DNA of 64,000 bases from Paenibacillus helianthi (GTDB lineage: Bacteria > Bacillota > Bacilli > Paenibacillales > Paenibacillaceae): the NCBI RefSeq assembly GCF_001909055.1, contig NZ_LVWI01000014.1:1-64000 (forward strand). The letters run 5' to 3'. Positions 26,175 to 34,475 of the stretch are shown piece by piece (position 1 is the first letter of the stretch; every line of letters starts with the position of its first letter). The notes below the pieces were generated by a model. That model was not told the origin of the DNA, made no database searches, and was given only the letters and a program-made list of their open reading frames with translations. A program made the position numbers and the translations under genes.

Positions 26175-27176
26175 TTGGCTCTTAGACTCAAGAGGGTCGG
26201 TACAGGCAGCGGAGTCGGCAGTGTAACCGACCATAACGACCTTATAAACAAGGGGATTCATACCCACGAAGAGATTGATAAGTATCTTCAGGAGGTTGAC
26301 GATGCCCGTGGCAACTTCCCTGATCTCAACACTCGAATTGAGAAAGGAGGAAGCGAAAGCCCGGAAACATCTCGGGAGGTTATTGAGGCTAGGGTGGACA
26401 AGCTGGGGACCAGCTATCCTACCTTGAAAGCCCGTTTGGATGCAACGCAGGGAACAGGCGGTAGCAGTCCGGGCAGCACGATTTTCGACCATGTGGAATC
26501 GCCCGCCAATACACGGCTGGGGACACGGCGGGTATTCACGGTACCTGTTCACAAGCCAGGCTCGGACGTACTTGAAGTATATGTCGAGGGGGTTCTTGTT
26601 TCCCGTCTGTCCGACTATGTAGAGATCGACAGCGCCACGATTAAGTTCAACTATGATATTCCAAGTACAGTCTCATTAATATTTAGAAATTCAGCTGCTC
26701 CCCAAGAAGTCATTAGCCGTCTTGATACAAATAAGAGTGCTGTTAAGGGGATTGAGCAGGAGCTTGCTACCGCCCGTGGGCTCTACGCCTCTTTAAACGA
26801 CCGCATGAACGAACTTACAGGCGGTGCAATTCCTAAAGTGAGCCAGATCGACAAGATCGGGATTACTGCAACACCTTCTGCTCCCTATGTGCTCGAGATC
26901 CCTGTACCCAAAACACTGGATTACAAGTTACAGCCCGCACACGTTCTGAAGTTCATCCCTGGGGATCAGAGCATTGTTAGGACGGAACACAGCTTTAATA
27001 ATGGTGATCGTTCAAGTTTTACGGCAGATCCGCAGGTCAATTTTGATGGACAAATGTCTCTTAATACTGTGTTTCAGATAGATATGGCAGGAAGCGTACT
27101 CGGGGAGGGTACGGAGTGGAAAGCGGTTATAGATAAGAGCAGCTACAAATTTTTAGAGAAGATTGAGGTGGTGTAG
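26175..27176 (+). CDS. Tail fibre shaft protein with coiled-coil segments
   Basis: A 333-residue protein; TTG at 26175 follows GGAGGTG. Residues about 20-110 and 175-210 contain heptad-like helices (THEEIDKYLQEVDDARGNF, ARVDKLGTSYPTLKARLD, LDTNKSAVKGIEQELATARGLYASLNDRM), typical of trimeric fibre shafts. Between them, residues 115-170, is a small beta domain (RRVFTVPVHKPGSDVLEVYVEG) like one in the SLH protein at 7799-9211. The C-terminus is beta-rich. Likely links the tail tip to receptor-binding domains encoded next. Confidence 0.6.
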   Translation: MALRLKRVGTGSGVGSVTDHNDLINKGIHTHEEIDKYLQEVDDARGNFPDLNTRIEKGGSESPETSREVIEARVDKLGTSYPTLKARLDATQGTGGSSPGSTIFDHVESPANTRLGTRRVFTVPVHKPGSDVLEVYVEGVLVSRLSDYVEIDSATIKFNYDIPSTVSLIFRNSAAPQEVISRLDTNKSAVKGIEQELATARGLYASLNDRMNELTGGAIPKVSQIDKIGITATPSAPYVLEIPVPKTLDYKLQPAHVLKFIPGDQSIVRTEHSFNNGDRSSFTADPQVNFDGQMSLNTVFQIDMAGSVLGEGTEWKAVIDKSSYKFLEKIEVV

Positions 27177-27177
27177 T

Positions 27178-27837
27178 GTGGCAGAACCTGCAACTACTGG
27201 TCAGCGAAGAACAAATGTAAGTGATATGAAAATTGGTGACTATATACCGGTGCGATGGGAGAGTCCAGCGTATGTTTTCGGTAAAGTTCCTGTGGGAATA
27301 GTGGAGTGCCCAGTCGGAGGGCAGGCAGTTTCTTCAATTACGAACAGGTTCTGGTACATGGTTAAAGTAGATAAAGGTCTGTTAATAAGCGACAGAGTTA
27401 TTACTAATACCATTTCGTGGGACTTTCTTAACACTGGGGAAAATATACAAGGTTATTCTTGGAGTGGTGCCGGTACGATTGCAGCAGGTACAATACGTTC
27501 ATTGACAGGTGGAGTAGCTTTTGCGACAAAAGACGGTTATAAAGCAACAACCGATCAAGGATTCGGTGCATGGCCCGCCAACAACGAGTGGGATAGATAT
27601 ATAGCCAACTACCCTGTGTACAAGATCCAAGAAGGAAAAAATTTAGATGATGTGTTCCACATCAATGGAATAGCAACGCTCTGTCAAGACACCCCTATTA
27701 ACGGAGTTGGTAACTCCGCCACCAGTGCGCACAGAACTCAGAGAAAAGGCGACGCTCATGGGTTCTGGTCTAATCTGTCGAATTACAGCCATTCTCTCCT
27801 AGGTTTTCGCCCCGTATTTGGATATAGGGAGGTGTAA
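27178..27837 (+). CDS. Receptor-binding-like tail protein (GFRPVF domain)
   Basis: A 219-residue protein with GTG start behind GAGGTGG, one base after the previous stop. It consists of one domain with landmarks WYMVKVDKGLLISDR, TISWDFLN, NEWDRYI and a closing LLGFRPVFGY. The same domain occurs in the next gene with a large insertion. The NEWDRYI and GFRPV landmarks are reminiscent of phage proteins with a C-type-lectin-like fold, but I could not confirm this. Confidence 0.55.
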   Translation: MAEPATTGQRRTNVSDMKIGDYIPVRWESPAYVFGKVPVGIVECPVGGQAVSSITNRFWYMVKVDKGLLISDRVITNTISWDFLNTGENIQGYSWSGAGTIAAGTIRSLTGGVAFATKDGYKATTDQGFGAWPANNEWDRYIANYPVYKIQEGKNLDDVFHINGIATLCQDTPINGVGNSATSAHRTQRKGDAHGFWSNLSNYSHSLLGFRPVFGYREV

Positions 27838-27840
27838 CGA

Positions 27841-30519
27841 ATGGCAACTTTAGGTCAATCACTAACGATACCTCAGGCAGGATGGAGAAGATTTTCTTTC
27901 GATGCCAGTGCCATCGGATATATTGGGTCATGGACGAAGGACAGCAGCACCAAAGCAAATTATGAGTTTACAGATAATAAATCCATGATGTCTACTGTTG
28001 TTGGTGACATGCTTACATTTTCATTCACTGGGACAAAGCTATTGATTAAGGCCTACGCAAACACTGATACGAGTGGATTCAGTATGAAAATTGACGGGCA
28101 ATCAATAGGTGATATTAAGACTAACTACTCAGTCATAAGAACTGCAGTTGTCTATGAGAGTACTTCCTTATCCCCAGGCCTGCATACTGTAATCATTACA
28201 GTATTGGACAAAGCTTTGTTTACTGGCTCTATCTTAACAAGACTTTTTCTTGATTGTATTGATGTAGACGCAGAAGGCGATTTAATGGCTTACGTTACAC
28301 CAGTGGGAAGTACAATACCCGTGCCGGATATTGGGTGGCGACGGTATGATGTTCCCTGTCCAATGGTTTCACTTACAGGAACATGGACACAGTTGTCAGG
28401 CGCCAACAATTACAATAATACGTATATGGCATCCAATACCCAAGGCGATTCGTACTCTTTCTCTTTTAAAGGTACAAGAGTGAGACTCATCGCTTATTCT
28501 TCCAGTGCTGCTACTGTAACCACTAATTCGGCGCAAGTCATAATTGACGGCAAAGATGTGGGAATATTGAGTTTCCGCACAGCAGAAACGGTATATCAAG
28601 CTTTGCTGTATGAGAAACAGGGACTGGCTGATACGAATCACACTATTCAAATTATTAACAAAGTAAGCGGCTCCTATCTGATTTTAGACGCGATAGACGT
28701 GGACATCGACGGCAGACTGACACATCGGGACGAGGTATTTGTTGTTAAGGATCTTACTGTGGGCAAACGAATCCGCTGTAACTACATCGCAGCACCAAAC
28801 GCAGTAGGTTCCTTTTCGAGACTGGGTGTGGAGACTGCTGTTTTCCTCCCATCAGAAAGTACGTCAACGCCCAGTGGAGATTTTTACTGGATTATGGTAG
28901 AGGACCAGAATGGACAGAAGCGTCTTATCGCCGATCGTAATTTGCAGGCCTATATCAGCTGGGATGCCTTAAATGCTGCTGGCATTGCCAGCAGTAGCGG
29001 TTTACCCATATCTATTCTCAATAACACCTCTTATATGGAAAGCAACAACCTCCCCGTTGGATTTACCACTGCTGCAAGCTCCATTTACAGTACCTCTTAT
29101 GATGCATGGACAACCTTCAGCAAAGGGCCAGAGAATGATGGCTCTGGATGGAACAGCTCCTATAGTACTTCAACTGGCTGGCTTAGCTATGAATTTCCAG
29201 AACCAAGAAGAATTATAGGATATAGTCTAATGCCTCGTTATAGAGCAGCTTCTCCTGATGTAAATCATATTAGCCAAATGGCAAAAAGCTGGACTTTTGA
29301 AGGTCTTAACGGGAATCAATGGGTAGTACTCGATACAAAACAAGGACATATTTGGACCCAAGGGCAGAAAAAAAGCTTTACTTTCGAAAACATCAACAGC
29401 TATACGAAGTATCGTATCAATATAACAGATAACGGATCTCCGACCTACGGTATTGCTATAGGCAGGATGGAACTTTTGGAGGCCGATTATACGAACTGGG
29501 CCTTTACTACCCGGCTAATAACTGGAGGAACTTCCTCAGCAGACAAGGAGAATGAGTGGGACAGGTACATCGTAGGCTCCACCCTGAACGGTGCGATTAC
29601 AGCAGGGGATAATAGTGTATGGAATGCCTTTAACGGAGGAAATGGTTTTTATACCTGGACAAGTACTACCTCCGTATCTAGCACTACTCGGAACAGAAGG
29701 GGAGGAGGAACTCTTATAATGCACAATGAACAGAGTACCTCTTATTCAGACATTAACTGTAACTTTCGCCCTGTCCTTCTTATTGATAGCTCCATAACTC
29801 CAATAAATCTTTATTTATTTGAGGATGGTTCTGATATAAAAAGTTATGCCAATGGGGCATGGGAGATTGTTGGGTCCGCACCTGTCACCAAAGATATGTA
29901 TGAAACGAGTGGTATGACAGACCTGTCCCTTCTAACGGATGATTCCTTAAAGTCGCTCACGTCAAATACTCCAGTTCTTCACTATTGGACCAATACAGAA
30001 TCTCCCTCCAAACAACTAAAAGTCAGCTATATTCCTCCAGCAAAGCTAGTTTTGGCAACAGGAGACATTTATTACAGGTATACTGCGGGAATTGATTCCT
30101 TCACACTAACGGCTGAGCAATTTGGAGGCGGTATTGTGAAAGTGATCGCTTCAGCGGATGGCGGGTCTTCATGGAAAACGTATGAGAATAATACTTGGCA
30201 GCTTATCGATGTAACGAATTTGCCTGAGGTCAGAAATAGAGGGATGCTGCCCACAGATTTTAATAAAGTCCCGTCAGAACGTTGGGCTGATCTGATTCTT
30301 ACTGAAGAAGGGATAGCTGGAAGGGTACGCTTTGGTTACTACCTTGAGATAGAAGGAGCAAATGATAAGGCCAGCACAGATACCTTAGTGTCCCGGGTTA
30401 ATATGCTGGGCAAGTGGGTTGCCGCCGCACACGGGGTAGCATATGACTACGAATACCCCTCAGATAGTACCCTCCGTGTCCTTCTGTATGCAGACGGGAC
30501 TTATAAAATTAATTATTAG
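27841..30519 (+). CDS. Multi-domain receptor-binding protein with inserted F5/8-type-C domain
   Basis: An 892-residue protein. Residues 1-145 and 150-290 are two related lectin-like modules, each starting with GWRRF or GWRRY and ending in DVDAEGDL or DVDIDGRL. Residues about 295-640 carry the domain found alone in the previous gene (ISWDALN, then NEWDRYIV and NFRPVLL), but it is split by an insertion at about 395-545 that matches an F5/8-type-C (discoidin) domain: GWNSSYSTSTGWLSYEFPEPRR, KSWTFEGLNGNQWVVLDT, YTKYRINITDNGSPTYGIAIGRMELLE. The C-terminal 240 residues are beta-rich and resemble part of the gene at 34476. F5/8C domains bind glycans or lipids. Confidence 0.65.
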   Translation: MATLGQSLTIPQAGWRRFSFDASAIGYIGSWTKDSSTKANYEFTDNKSMMSTVVGDMLTFSFTGTKLLIKAYANTDTSGFSMKIDGQSIGDIKTNYSVIRTAVVYESTSLSPGLHTVIITVLDKALFTGSILTRLFLDCIDVDAEGDLMAYVTPVGSTIPVPDIGWRRYDVPCPMVSLTGTWTQLSGANNYNNTYMASNTQGDSYSFSFKGTRVRLIAYSSSAATVTTNSAQVIIDGKDVGILSFRTAETVYQALLYEKQGLADTNHTIQIINKVSGSYLILDAIDVDIDGRLTHRDEVFVVKDLTVGKRIRCNYIAAPNAVGSFSRLGVETAVFLPSESTSTPSGDFYWIMVEDQNGQKRLIADRNLQAYISWDALNAAGIASSSGLPISILNNTSYMESNNLPVGFTTAASSIYSTSYDAWTTFSKGPENDGSGWNSSYSTSTGWLSYEFPEPRRIIGYSLMPRYRAASPDVNHISQMAKSWTFEGLNGNQWVVLDTKQGHIWTQGQKKSFTFENINSYTKYRINITDNGSPTYGIAIGRMELLEADYTNWAFTTRLITGGTSSADKENEWDRYIVGSTLNGAITAGDNSVWNAFNGGNGFYTWTSTTSVSSTTRNRRGGGTLIMHNEQSTSYSDINCNFRPVLLIDSSITPINLYLFEDGSDIKSYANGAWEIVGSAPVTKDMYETSGMTDLSLLTDDSLKSLTSNTPVLHYWTNTESPSKQLKVSYIPPAKLVLATGDIYYRYTAGIDSFTLTAEQFGGGIVKVIASADGGSSWKTYENNTWQLIDVTNLPEVRNRGMLPTDFNKVPSERWADLILTEEGIAGRVRFGYYLEIEGANDKASTDTLVSRVNMLGKWVAAAHGVAYDYEYPSDSTLRVLLYADGTYKINY

Positions 30520-30530
30520 GAGGTCATATC

Positions 30531-30827
30531 TTGAATCGTCTTATAAACTTGCTGGTTCTTGATCAGCTTCGTCCCCTTGATCTGGACGTGGGTGAAATTG
30601 ATGTAACCTTTGTTAAGAACACCAAGGGAGATGTTATTGAGGAGATTTACGAGGATGTGAGCGGGTCCGCCCCGGTTTTATTGAAGAGGGTTGAGTATGG
30701 ATATGATGCACAGGGCTCTGTCCTGACAGAGACGGTAACCAAAGGCAGCCTAAAGTACCGTAAGACTTTTGAATGTAATGAGCTGGGTGAAGTACAGAAA
30801 ATACAGGTACGGCAGGTCGTGGATTAA
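30531..30827 (+). CDS. Small tail-associated protein, unknown
   Basis: A 98-residue beta-rich protein with a TTG start 6 bases behind AGGAGGT. It contains hairpin-like stretches such as VEYGYDAQGSVLTETV, recalling single YD-type hairpins, but this is not enough to name it. Placed in the receptor-binding gene array, so probably a fibre accessory or adaptor. Confidence 0.55.
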   Translation: MNRLINLLVLDQLRPLDLDVGEIDVTFVKNTKGDVIEEIYEDVSGSAPVLLKRVEYGYDAQGSVLTETVTKGSLKYRKTFECNELGEVQKIQVRQVVD

Positions 30828-30866
30828 AAGGAAAATCTGCCTACACTATGAAGTGAGGTGAAGAGC

Positions 30867-31277
30867 ATGGATGTTGTTGTCTCCGGGCAAGTCAAAAAAC
30901 TGGAGAAAAAAGTAGAGGATTTACTTACCCGGCTTGGACGTATTACCACGATGAAAAAGGTGACGGATGTTATCAATCCCGGCCAGGAAGCAAGCCTTGA
31001 TCTCTCCATCGGGCCAGACTTAAACAAATATATGATTAAGTATGTCTATGTGGAAGGATTTGAGAACAGCAAAATGGATATTGAGATATTAACCAGTACA
31101 TCGGATCACCCCTTTCTTGTATACAAGAATAAATCGAATGGTCATATACTCTACGATGTGCTTGATCTCCCGTATGAGGATGAGGATGCAGCAGGGGCGC
31201 TTCATCTGAAAATAATGAATTCAGGTTCAATTCCCAGCTCCTTTATAATAAGAGTTTCCGGGCTGGTTTCTAACTAA
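30867..31277 (+). CDS. Small fibre protein with N-terminal coiled coil
   Basis: A 136-residue protein; ATG at 30867 follows GAGGTG, which contains the in-frame GTG at 30858. The first 30 residues form a heptad-type helix (GQVKKLEKKVEDLLTRLGR), followed by a compact beta domain with YMIKYVYVEGFENSKMDIEI and a closing FIIRVSGLVSN. The layout, a trimerising helix and a beta head, fits a small fibre or fibre cap. Confidence 0.55.
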   Translation: MDVVVSGQVKKLEKKVEDLLTRLGRITTMKKVTDVINPGQEASLDLSIGPDLNKYMIKYVYVEGFENSKMDIEILTSTSDHPFLVYKNKSNGHILYDVLDLPYEDEDAAGALHLKIMNSGSIPSSFIIRVSGLVSN

Positions 31278-31289
31278 GGAGGGTTTCAC

Positions 31290-32237
31290 ATGTGGTTTGA
31301 GGGTGAGTCATCCCCACGAAATATTATTGCAACCCTTGCCAGTTTAATTACGGCAGTGGATGAGAGCTTATCTCCCCCGGCTCCGCTGTGGGAGAATATT
31401 TCCTCCAACGTAGGTTCAACCCTTAATGATGATGGGTATGTTTTTCGTTCAAGGGGCAGCTCTGGGAAAGATACAATTCTTGTGACCCTAAAAAATGCCT
31501 GGATCGGAAATGGTGCAATTGAAAATAGCTTTTCTGCTGGGCCGACGTTTGGTGTCGTCGAATCATATCTACCGAATGAAACAAATGGGCAGAACGGGAG
31601 CTTCAGCAGCTATAAATTGTCGGAGCTTCTGCGGCTTGCTGTAAATACTTCCTGGTATAACATAAACGCGGATAACTACAGGTTCAAGTACACTCTGTCT
31701 GTAACAAAAGATCGAATCATCATAACTATTCGCACAAACCGCCCCGGCCAAGGAACCACCTATGCGGATACTGCAACCATTCGTAACGTGCTCTATGCGG
31801 GCCTTATAAAAAGGTACGCTGACGAGAAGGGTAGCGGAGCCGTGACATTGTTAAGCAGCTATGCCTCCCAAAATAATGCATACAACTCAGCAAGAACACT
31901 GAAGAATCTTCAGAATACGGGAAACGGGCTGTATTCATTTAATAACGGCTTTGTTGTGGAAAATAATCGGGGGTTTGGCGGAAGACTTATGATTGCTGTT
32001 CCGATGCCTTTGTACAATAACGTGGAAGGGGTGCGGGGGGAATTGGATGGGGTTCTTACTACGGTTCATAAGCCTCTGGATGGCCCGACTAAATCGACAC
32101 CAGAAGATGCGTATGTGCTGATTGATGGCAAAGAGTATCTGTGCGTGGTGAAACCATTTTTTAATCAATGGAGCCTGTCTGATAATTTCTCCTCCAGGTC
32201 TGGTGTGAGCCAAGCATTATTTATTGAGAAGGTTTAA
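31290..32237 (+). CDS. Receptor-binding-type protein, paralogue C
   Basis: A 315-residue protein with ribosome site AAGGAGGG. It starts MWFEGESSPRNIIATL and shares with the next gene the block PLWE-x-x-SSNVG, DDGYVFRS and G-DGK or SSGKD. Its centre has VTKDRIIITIRTN and YAGLIKRYADEKG, its end GVRGELDGVLTTV. These landmarks recur in the proteins starting at 32251 and 33167, and more distantly in those at 13190 and 15083. No enzymatic motif. Likely one of several alternative binding or tail-surface proteins made from the same fold. Confidence 0.6.
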   Translation: MWFEGESSPRNIIATLASLITAVDESLSPPAPLWENISSNVGSTLNDDGYVFRSRGSSGKDTILVTLKNAWIGNGAIENSFSAGPTFGVVESYLPNETNGQNGSFSSYKLSELLRLAVNTSWYNINADNYRFKYTLSVTKDRIIITIRTNRPGQGTTYADTATIRNVLYAGLIKRYADEKGSGAVTLLSSYASQNNAYNSARTLKNLQNTGNGLYSFNNGFVVENNRGFGGRLMIAVPMPLYNNVEGVRGELDGVLTTVHKPLDGPTKSTPEDAYVLIDGKEYLCVVKPFFNQWSLSDNFSSRSGVSQALFIEKV

Positions 32238-32250
32238 GGGGGGATAGAGG

Positions 32251-33150
32251 ATGTTTTTTGAAGGAAGATGCACGCTGAGACAGTTGCCTGTTCGAATAAG
32301 GGACGCTGTTTTGGCCAAGGACAATAGTCTGCCAACACCGGGCCCTCTCTGGGAGATGGTATCCAGTAATGTTGGAACACTTAAGACAGATGATGGTTAC
32401 GTCTTTCGCTCGCAAGGTACAGACGGAAAATCAAATATTGTATGGGGGATTAAGTCCGAGGCAGATGGGTTCTACTCTAATGTTAGTAATTGGAATTATG
32501 GTTACCGTCTTTTTATGGCAAAGGACTATACTCCGGGAACGGCTGGAGCAAATGGCATCTTTGGTAGTTCAATAACTCACGGGACAGTCGTTGCTTCCAA
32601 CCTGATTTCAGGGATTTCCGCAGATACCATATTCCTAAGATACTGGATCAGCGTGAAGAAAGATCGGGTGCTGCTCGCCTACCGGTCAGAAGTAAGAACC
32701 GCCTATTCCCGTATCAACTTCCACTATATTGGCCGTCCTTTACGCCTATTTGATTCACGAGACACTGTAAGTTGTTTTGGATCAGCAATCCCCTATGGTG
32801 GAAATAATACGTATGGAACTGTATGGGTCAGCAGAAAAAATGCTTTTATTGAAGATATTGACAATCAATCGCTTGTTTGGAATACTCCCTCGGTGAATCG
32901 AATGTTCGGGGGTAAAGTAATGCCTTCCAGGCCGGTTCTAAAGTCGGGACCCAATCTCCGCGGGATTATGGATTATTACATACTTCCTCAGGATGGCAGG
33001 CTCCGTGCAATAGATACCTTAACCATTAAAGGCATAGAGTATGTTGCTCTTGAAATTCCTGCTTATCAGACTGTTGATGTAAACGGGCTTTATTATAATA
33101 ACCTGTCGCCTATCGTCACAACGAATATATACCTGATTCCAAAAGACTAA
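32251..33150 (+). CDS. Receptor-binding-type protein, paralogue D
   Basis: A 299-residue protein. The first 80 residues are clearly homologous to the previous gene (MFFEGRCTLRQLPVRIRDA; PLWEMVSSNVG; DDGYVFRSQGTDGKS). The middle strand VKKDRVLLAYRSEVR matches the KDRIIITIRTN strand of its neighbour, and NLRGIMDYY corresponds to GVRGELDG. The similarity fades between these landmarks, as expected for surface-exposed receptor-binding parts under diversifying selection. Confidence 0.6.
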   Translation: MFFEGRCTLRQLPVRIRDAVLAKDNSLPTPGPLWEMVSSNVGTLKTDDGYVFRSQGTDGKSNIVWGIKSEADGFYSNVSNWNYGYRLFMAKDYTPGTAGANGIFGSSITHGTVVASNLISGISADTIFLRYWISVKKDRVLLAYRSEVRTAYSRINFHYIGRPLRLFDSRDTVSCFGSAIPYGGNNTYGTVWVSRKNAFIEDIDNQSLVWNTPSVNRMFGGKVMPSRPVLKSGPNLRGIMDYYILPQDGRLRAIDTLTIKGIEYVALEIPAYQTVDVNGLYYNNLSPIVTTNIYLIPKD

Positions 33151-33166
33151 GGGAGGCTTTATTCAT

Positions 33167-34447
33167 ATGTTTTTTACTGAGACAGTACCTCTTATTCAAC
33201 TGTACGACAAGCTGATTGAAAAGCTGAAGAGTATTGGTTGGACTGAACGTCAGCATAGTATCAATGCCATACCCCGGATGACAGCAAATACGGTTCCGTC
33301 ACCCCTGGTCGCTAGTGCCAGTTCTGAGCAGAATTCATCATATAGTGCTTACTATGCGTTCAACGGATCAGGAGGACAGGGTTCAGGGTGGATGGCTGTC
33401 AGTACCGCAACTCTTCCTCAATGGTTACGGCTGGACTTGGGAAGTTCCGGAGCAAGACCGTATGCTTCATATGGGCTTTTCGCTTTGTCGTACAACCTTA
33501 CTGCGGCGCCCAAAAACTGGACACTGGAAGGGAGCAACGACAACAGCAACTGGACAGTACTCGACACACAGACTAACCAGCAAAACTGGGCGGTGGGAGA
33601 GCGCCGGGTCTTTAAAATCGCGACTCCTGCGTCTTATCGCTACTACCGAATCAATGTTGCAGCGATCAATTCCACCACCACCTCATCCCCGGCGATTGGC
33701 AGCTTGGAGTTCTACGAGTCTGATGCAGTCTCCCTGGCATCAGGCAATTATATCACGGTGCTAAGCTCACCTGGTGAAAGCGGGCAGGATCTGGTAAGTA
33801 TGTACCTGCATCCCCAGAATATCAAAGATCCAAATGGGAATTTCTTTAATATCGCGGCTATTGAGGGGTATAATCCGAACGGAAGCTATCTGAATGTGTC
33901 ACCTTGTCCCTATTACACTGCAAATACCACCACCCCAACGGCGAATCCAACAAGCATCCCTGTGACCTATTATCTGGAGGCTAATCTGGACCGCATTATC
34001 TTAGCCACGGTGATGGACTTTTCGGCCAATTACCCCGGAACTAATGCAATGTATGTAGGGCTTATCAAGCGCTACTCTACAGACCAAGGAAACGACTCTG
34101 TTGCACTTGCGTTAGGGATTTACAATCCCGCAGGCGCTAATAAAGTTAGGCTTCTGCGAAATAAAGCGAACATTTACAATTTCAACTATGATGTTCGGAC
34201 GATACCTAACAACTTCAGTCCTTCTGTATGGGGAGATCAAATTTTTGTATCTCCATGTTTCCTTGAAGGAGATATGGAGGGGATTCGTGGCGAACTGGAT
34301 GGAGTATACACCTGTCGAACAGAGAACCTTATCAATGAGGATGAAATCGTTGTTGGTAATGTTACTTACAAGGTGATCTATCTCTCCGCTCTAAGCACTA
34401 ACTTCCTTCCATACCCTACAATGCTAATGAAACTGCCCACCCCCTGA
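33167..34447 (+). CDS. Receptor-binding-type protein, paralogue E, with inserted F5/8-type-C domain
   Basis: A 426-residue protein. Residues 1-40 (MFFTETVPLIQLYDKLIEKL) match the N-terminal helix of the two preceding paralogues, and residues about 240-426 match their second half (LDRIILATVMDF, YVGLIKRYSTDQG, GIRGELDGVYTC). Between, residues about 45-190 form an F5/8-type-C domain: SSYSAYYAFNG, WLRLDLGSSGARP, KNWTLEGSNDNSNWTVLDTQ, YRYYRINVAA and IGSLEFYES. So a glycan-binding module has been put into the scaffold of this family. Confidence 0.65.
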   Translation: MFFTETVPLIQLYDKLIEKLKSIGWTERQHSINAIPRMTANTVPSPLVASASSEQNSSYSAYYAFNGSGGQGSGWMAVSTATLPQWLRLDLGSSGARPYASYGLFALSYNLTAAPKNWTLEGSNDNSNWTVLDTQTNQQNWAVGERRVFKIATPASYRYYRINVAAINSTTTSSPAIGSLEFYESDAVSLASGNYITVLSSPGESGQDLVSMYLHPQNIKDPNGNFFNIAAIEGYNPNGSYLNVSPCPYYTANTTTPTANPTSIPVTYYLEANLDRIILATVMDFSANYPGTNAMYVGLIKRYSTDQGNDSVALALGIYNPAGANKVRLLRNKANIYNFNYDVRTIPNNFSPSVWGDQIFVSPCFLEGDMEGIRGELDGVYTCRTENLINEDEIVVGNVTYKVIYLSALSTNFLPYPTMLMKLPTP

Positions 34448-34475
34448 TGGTAGGCTTAAAGGCAGGTGAAGCATA

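Noticed and set aside
27178..30519. Diversity-generating retroelement target, because of lectin-like domains ending in GFRPV and a reverse transcriptase in the window
   Set aside because: The reverse transcriptase end at 1-150 is of the group II maturase type and 27 kb away, and I saw no template/variable repeat pair with adenine-specific differences.
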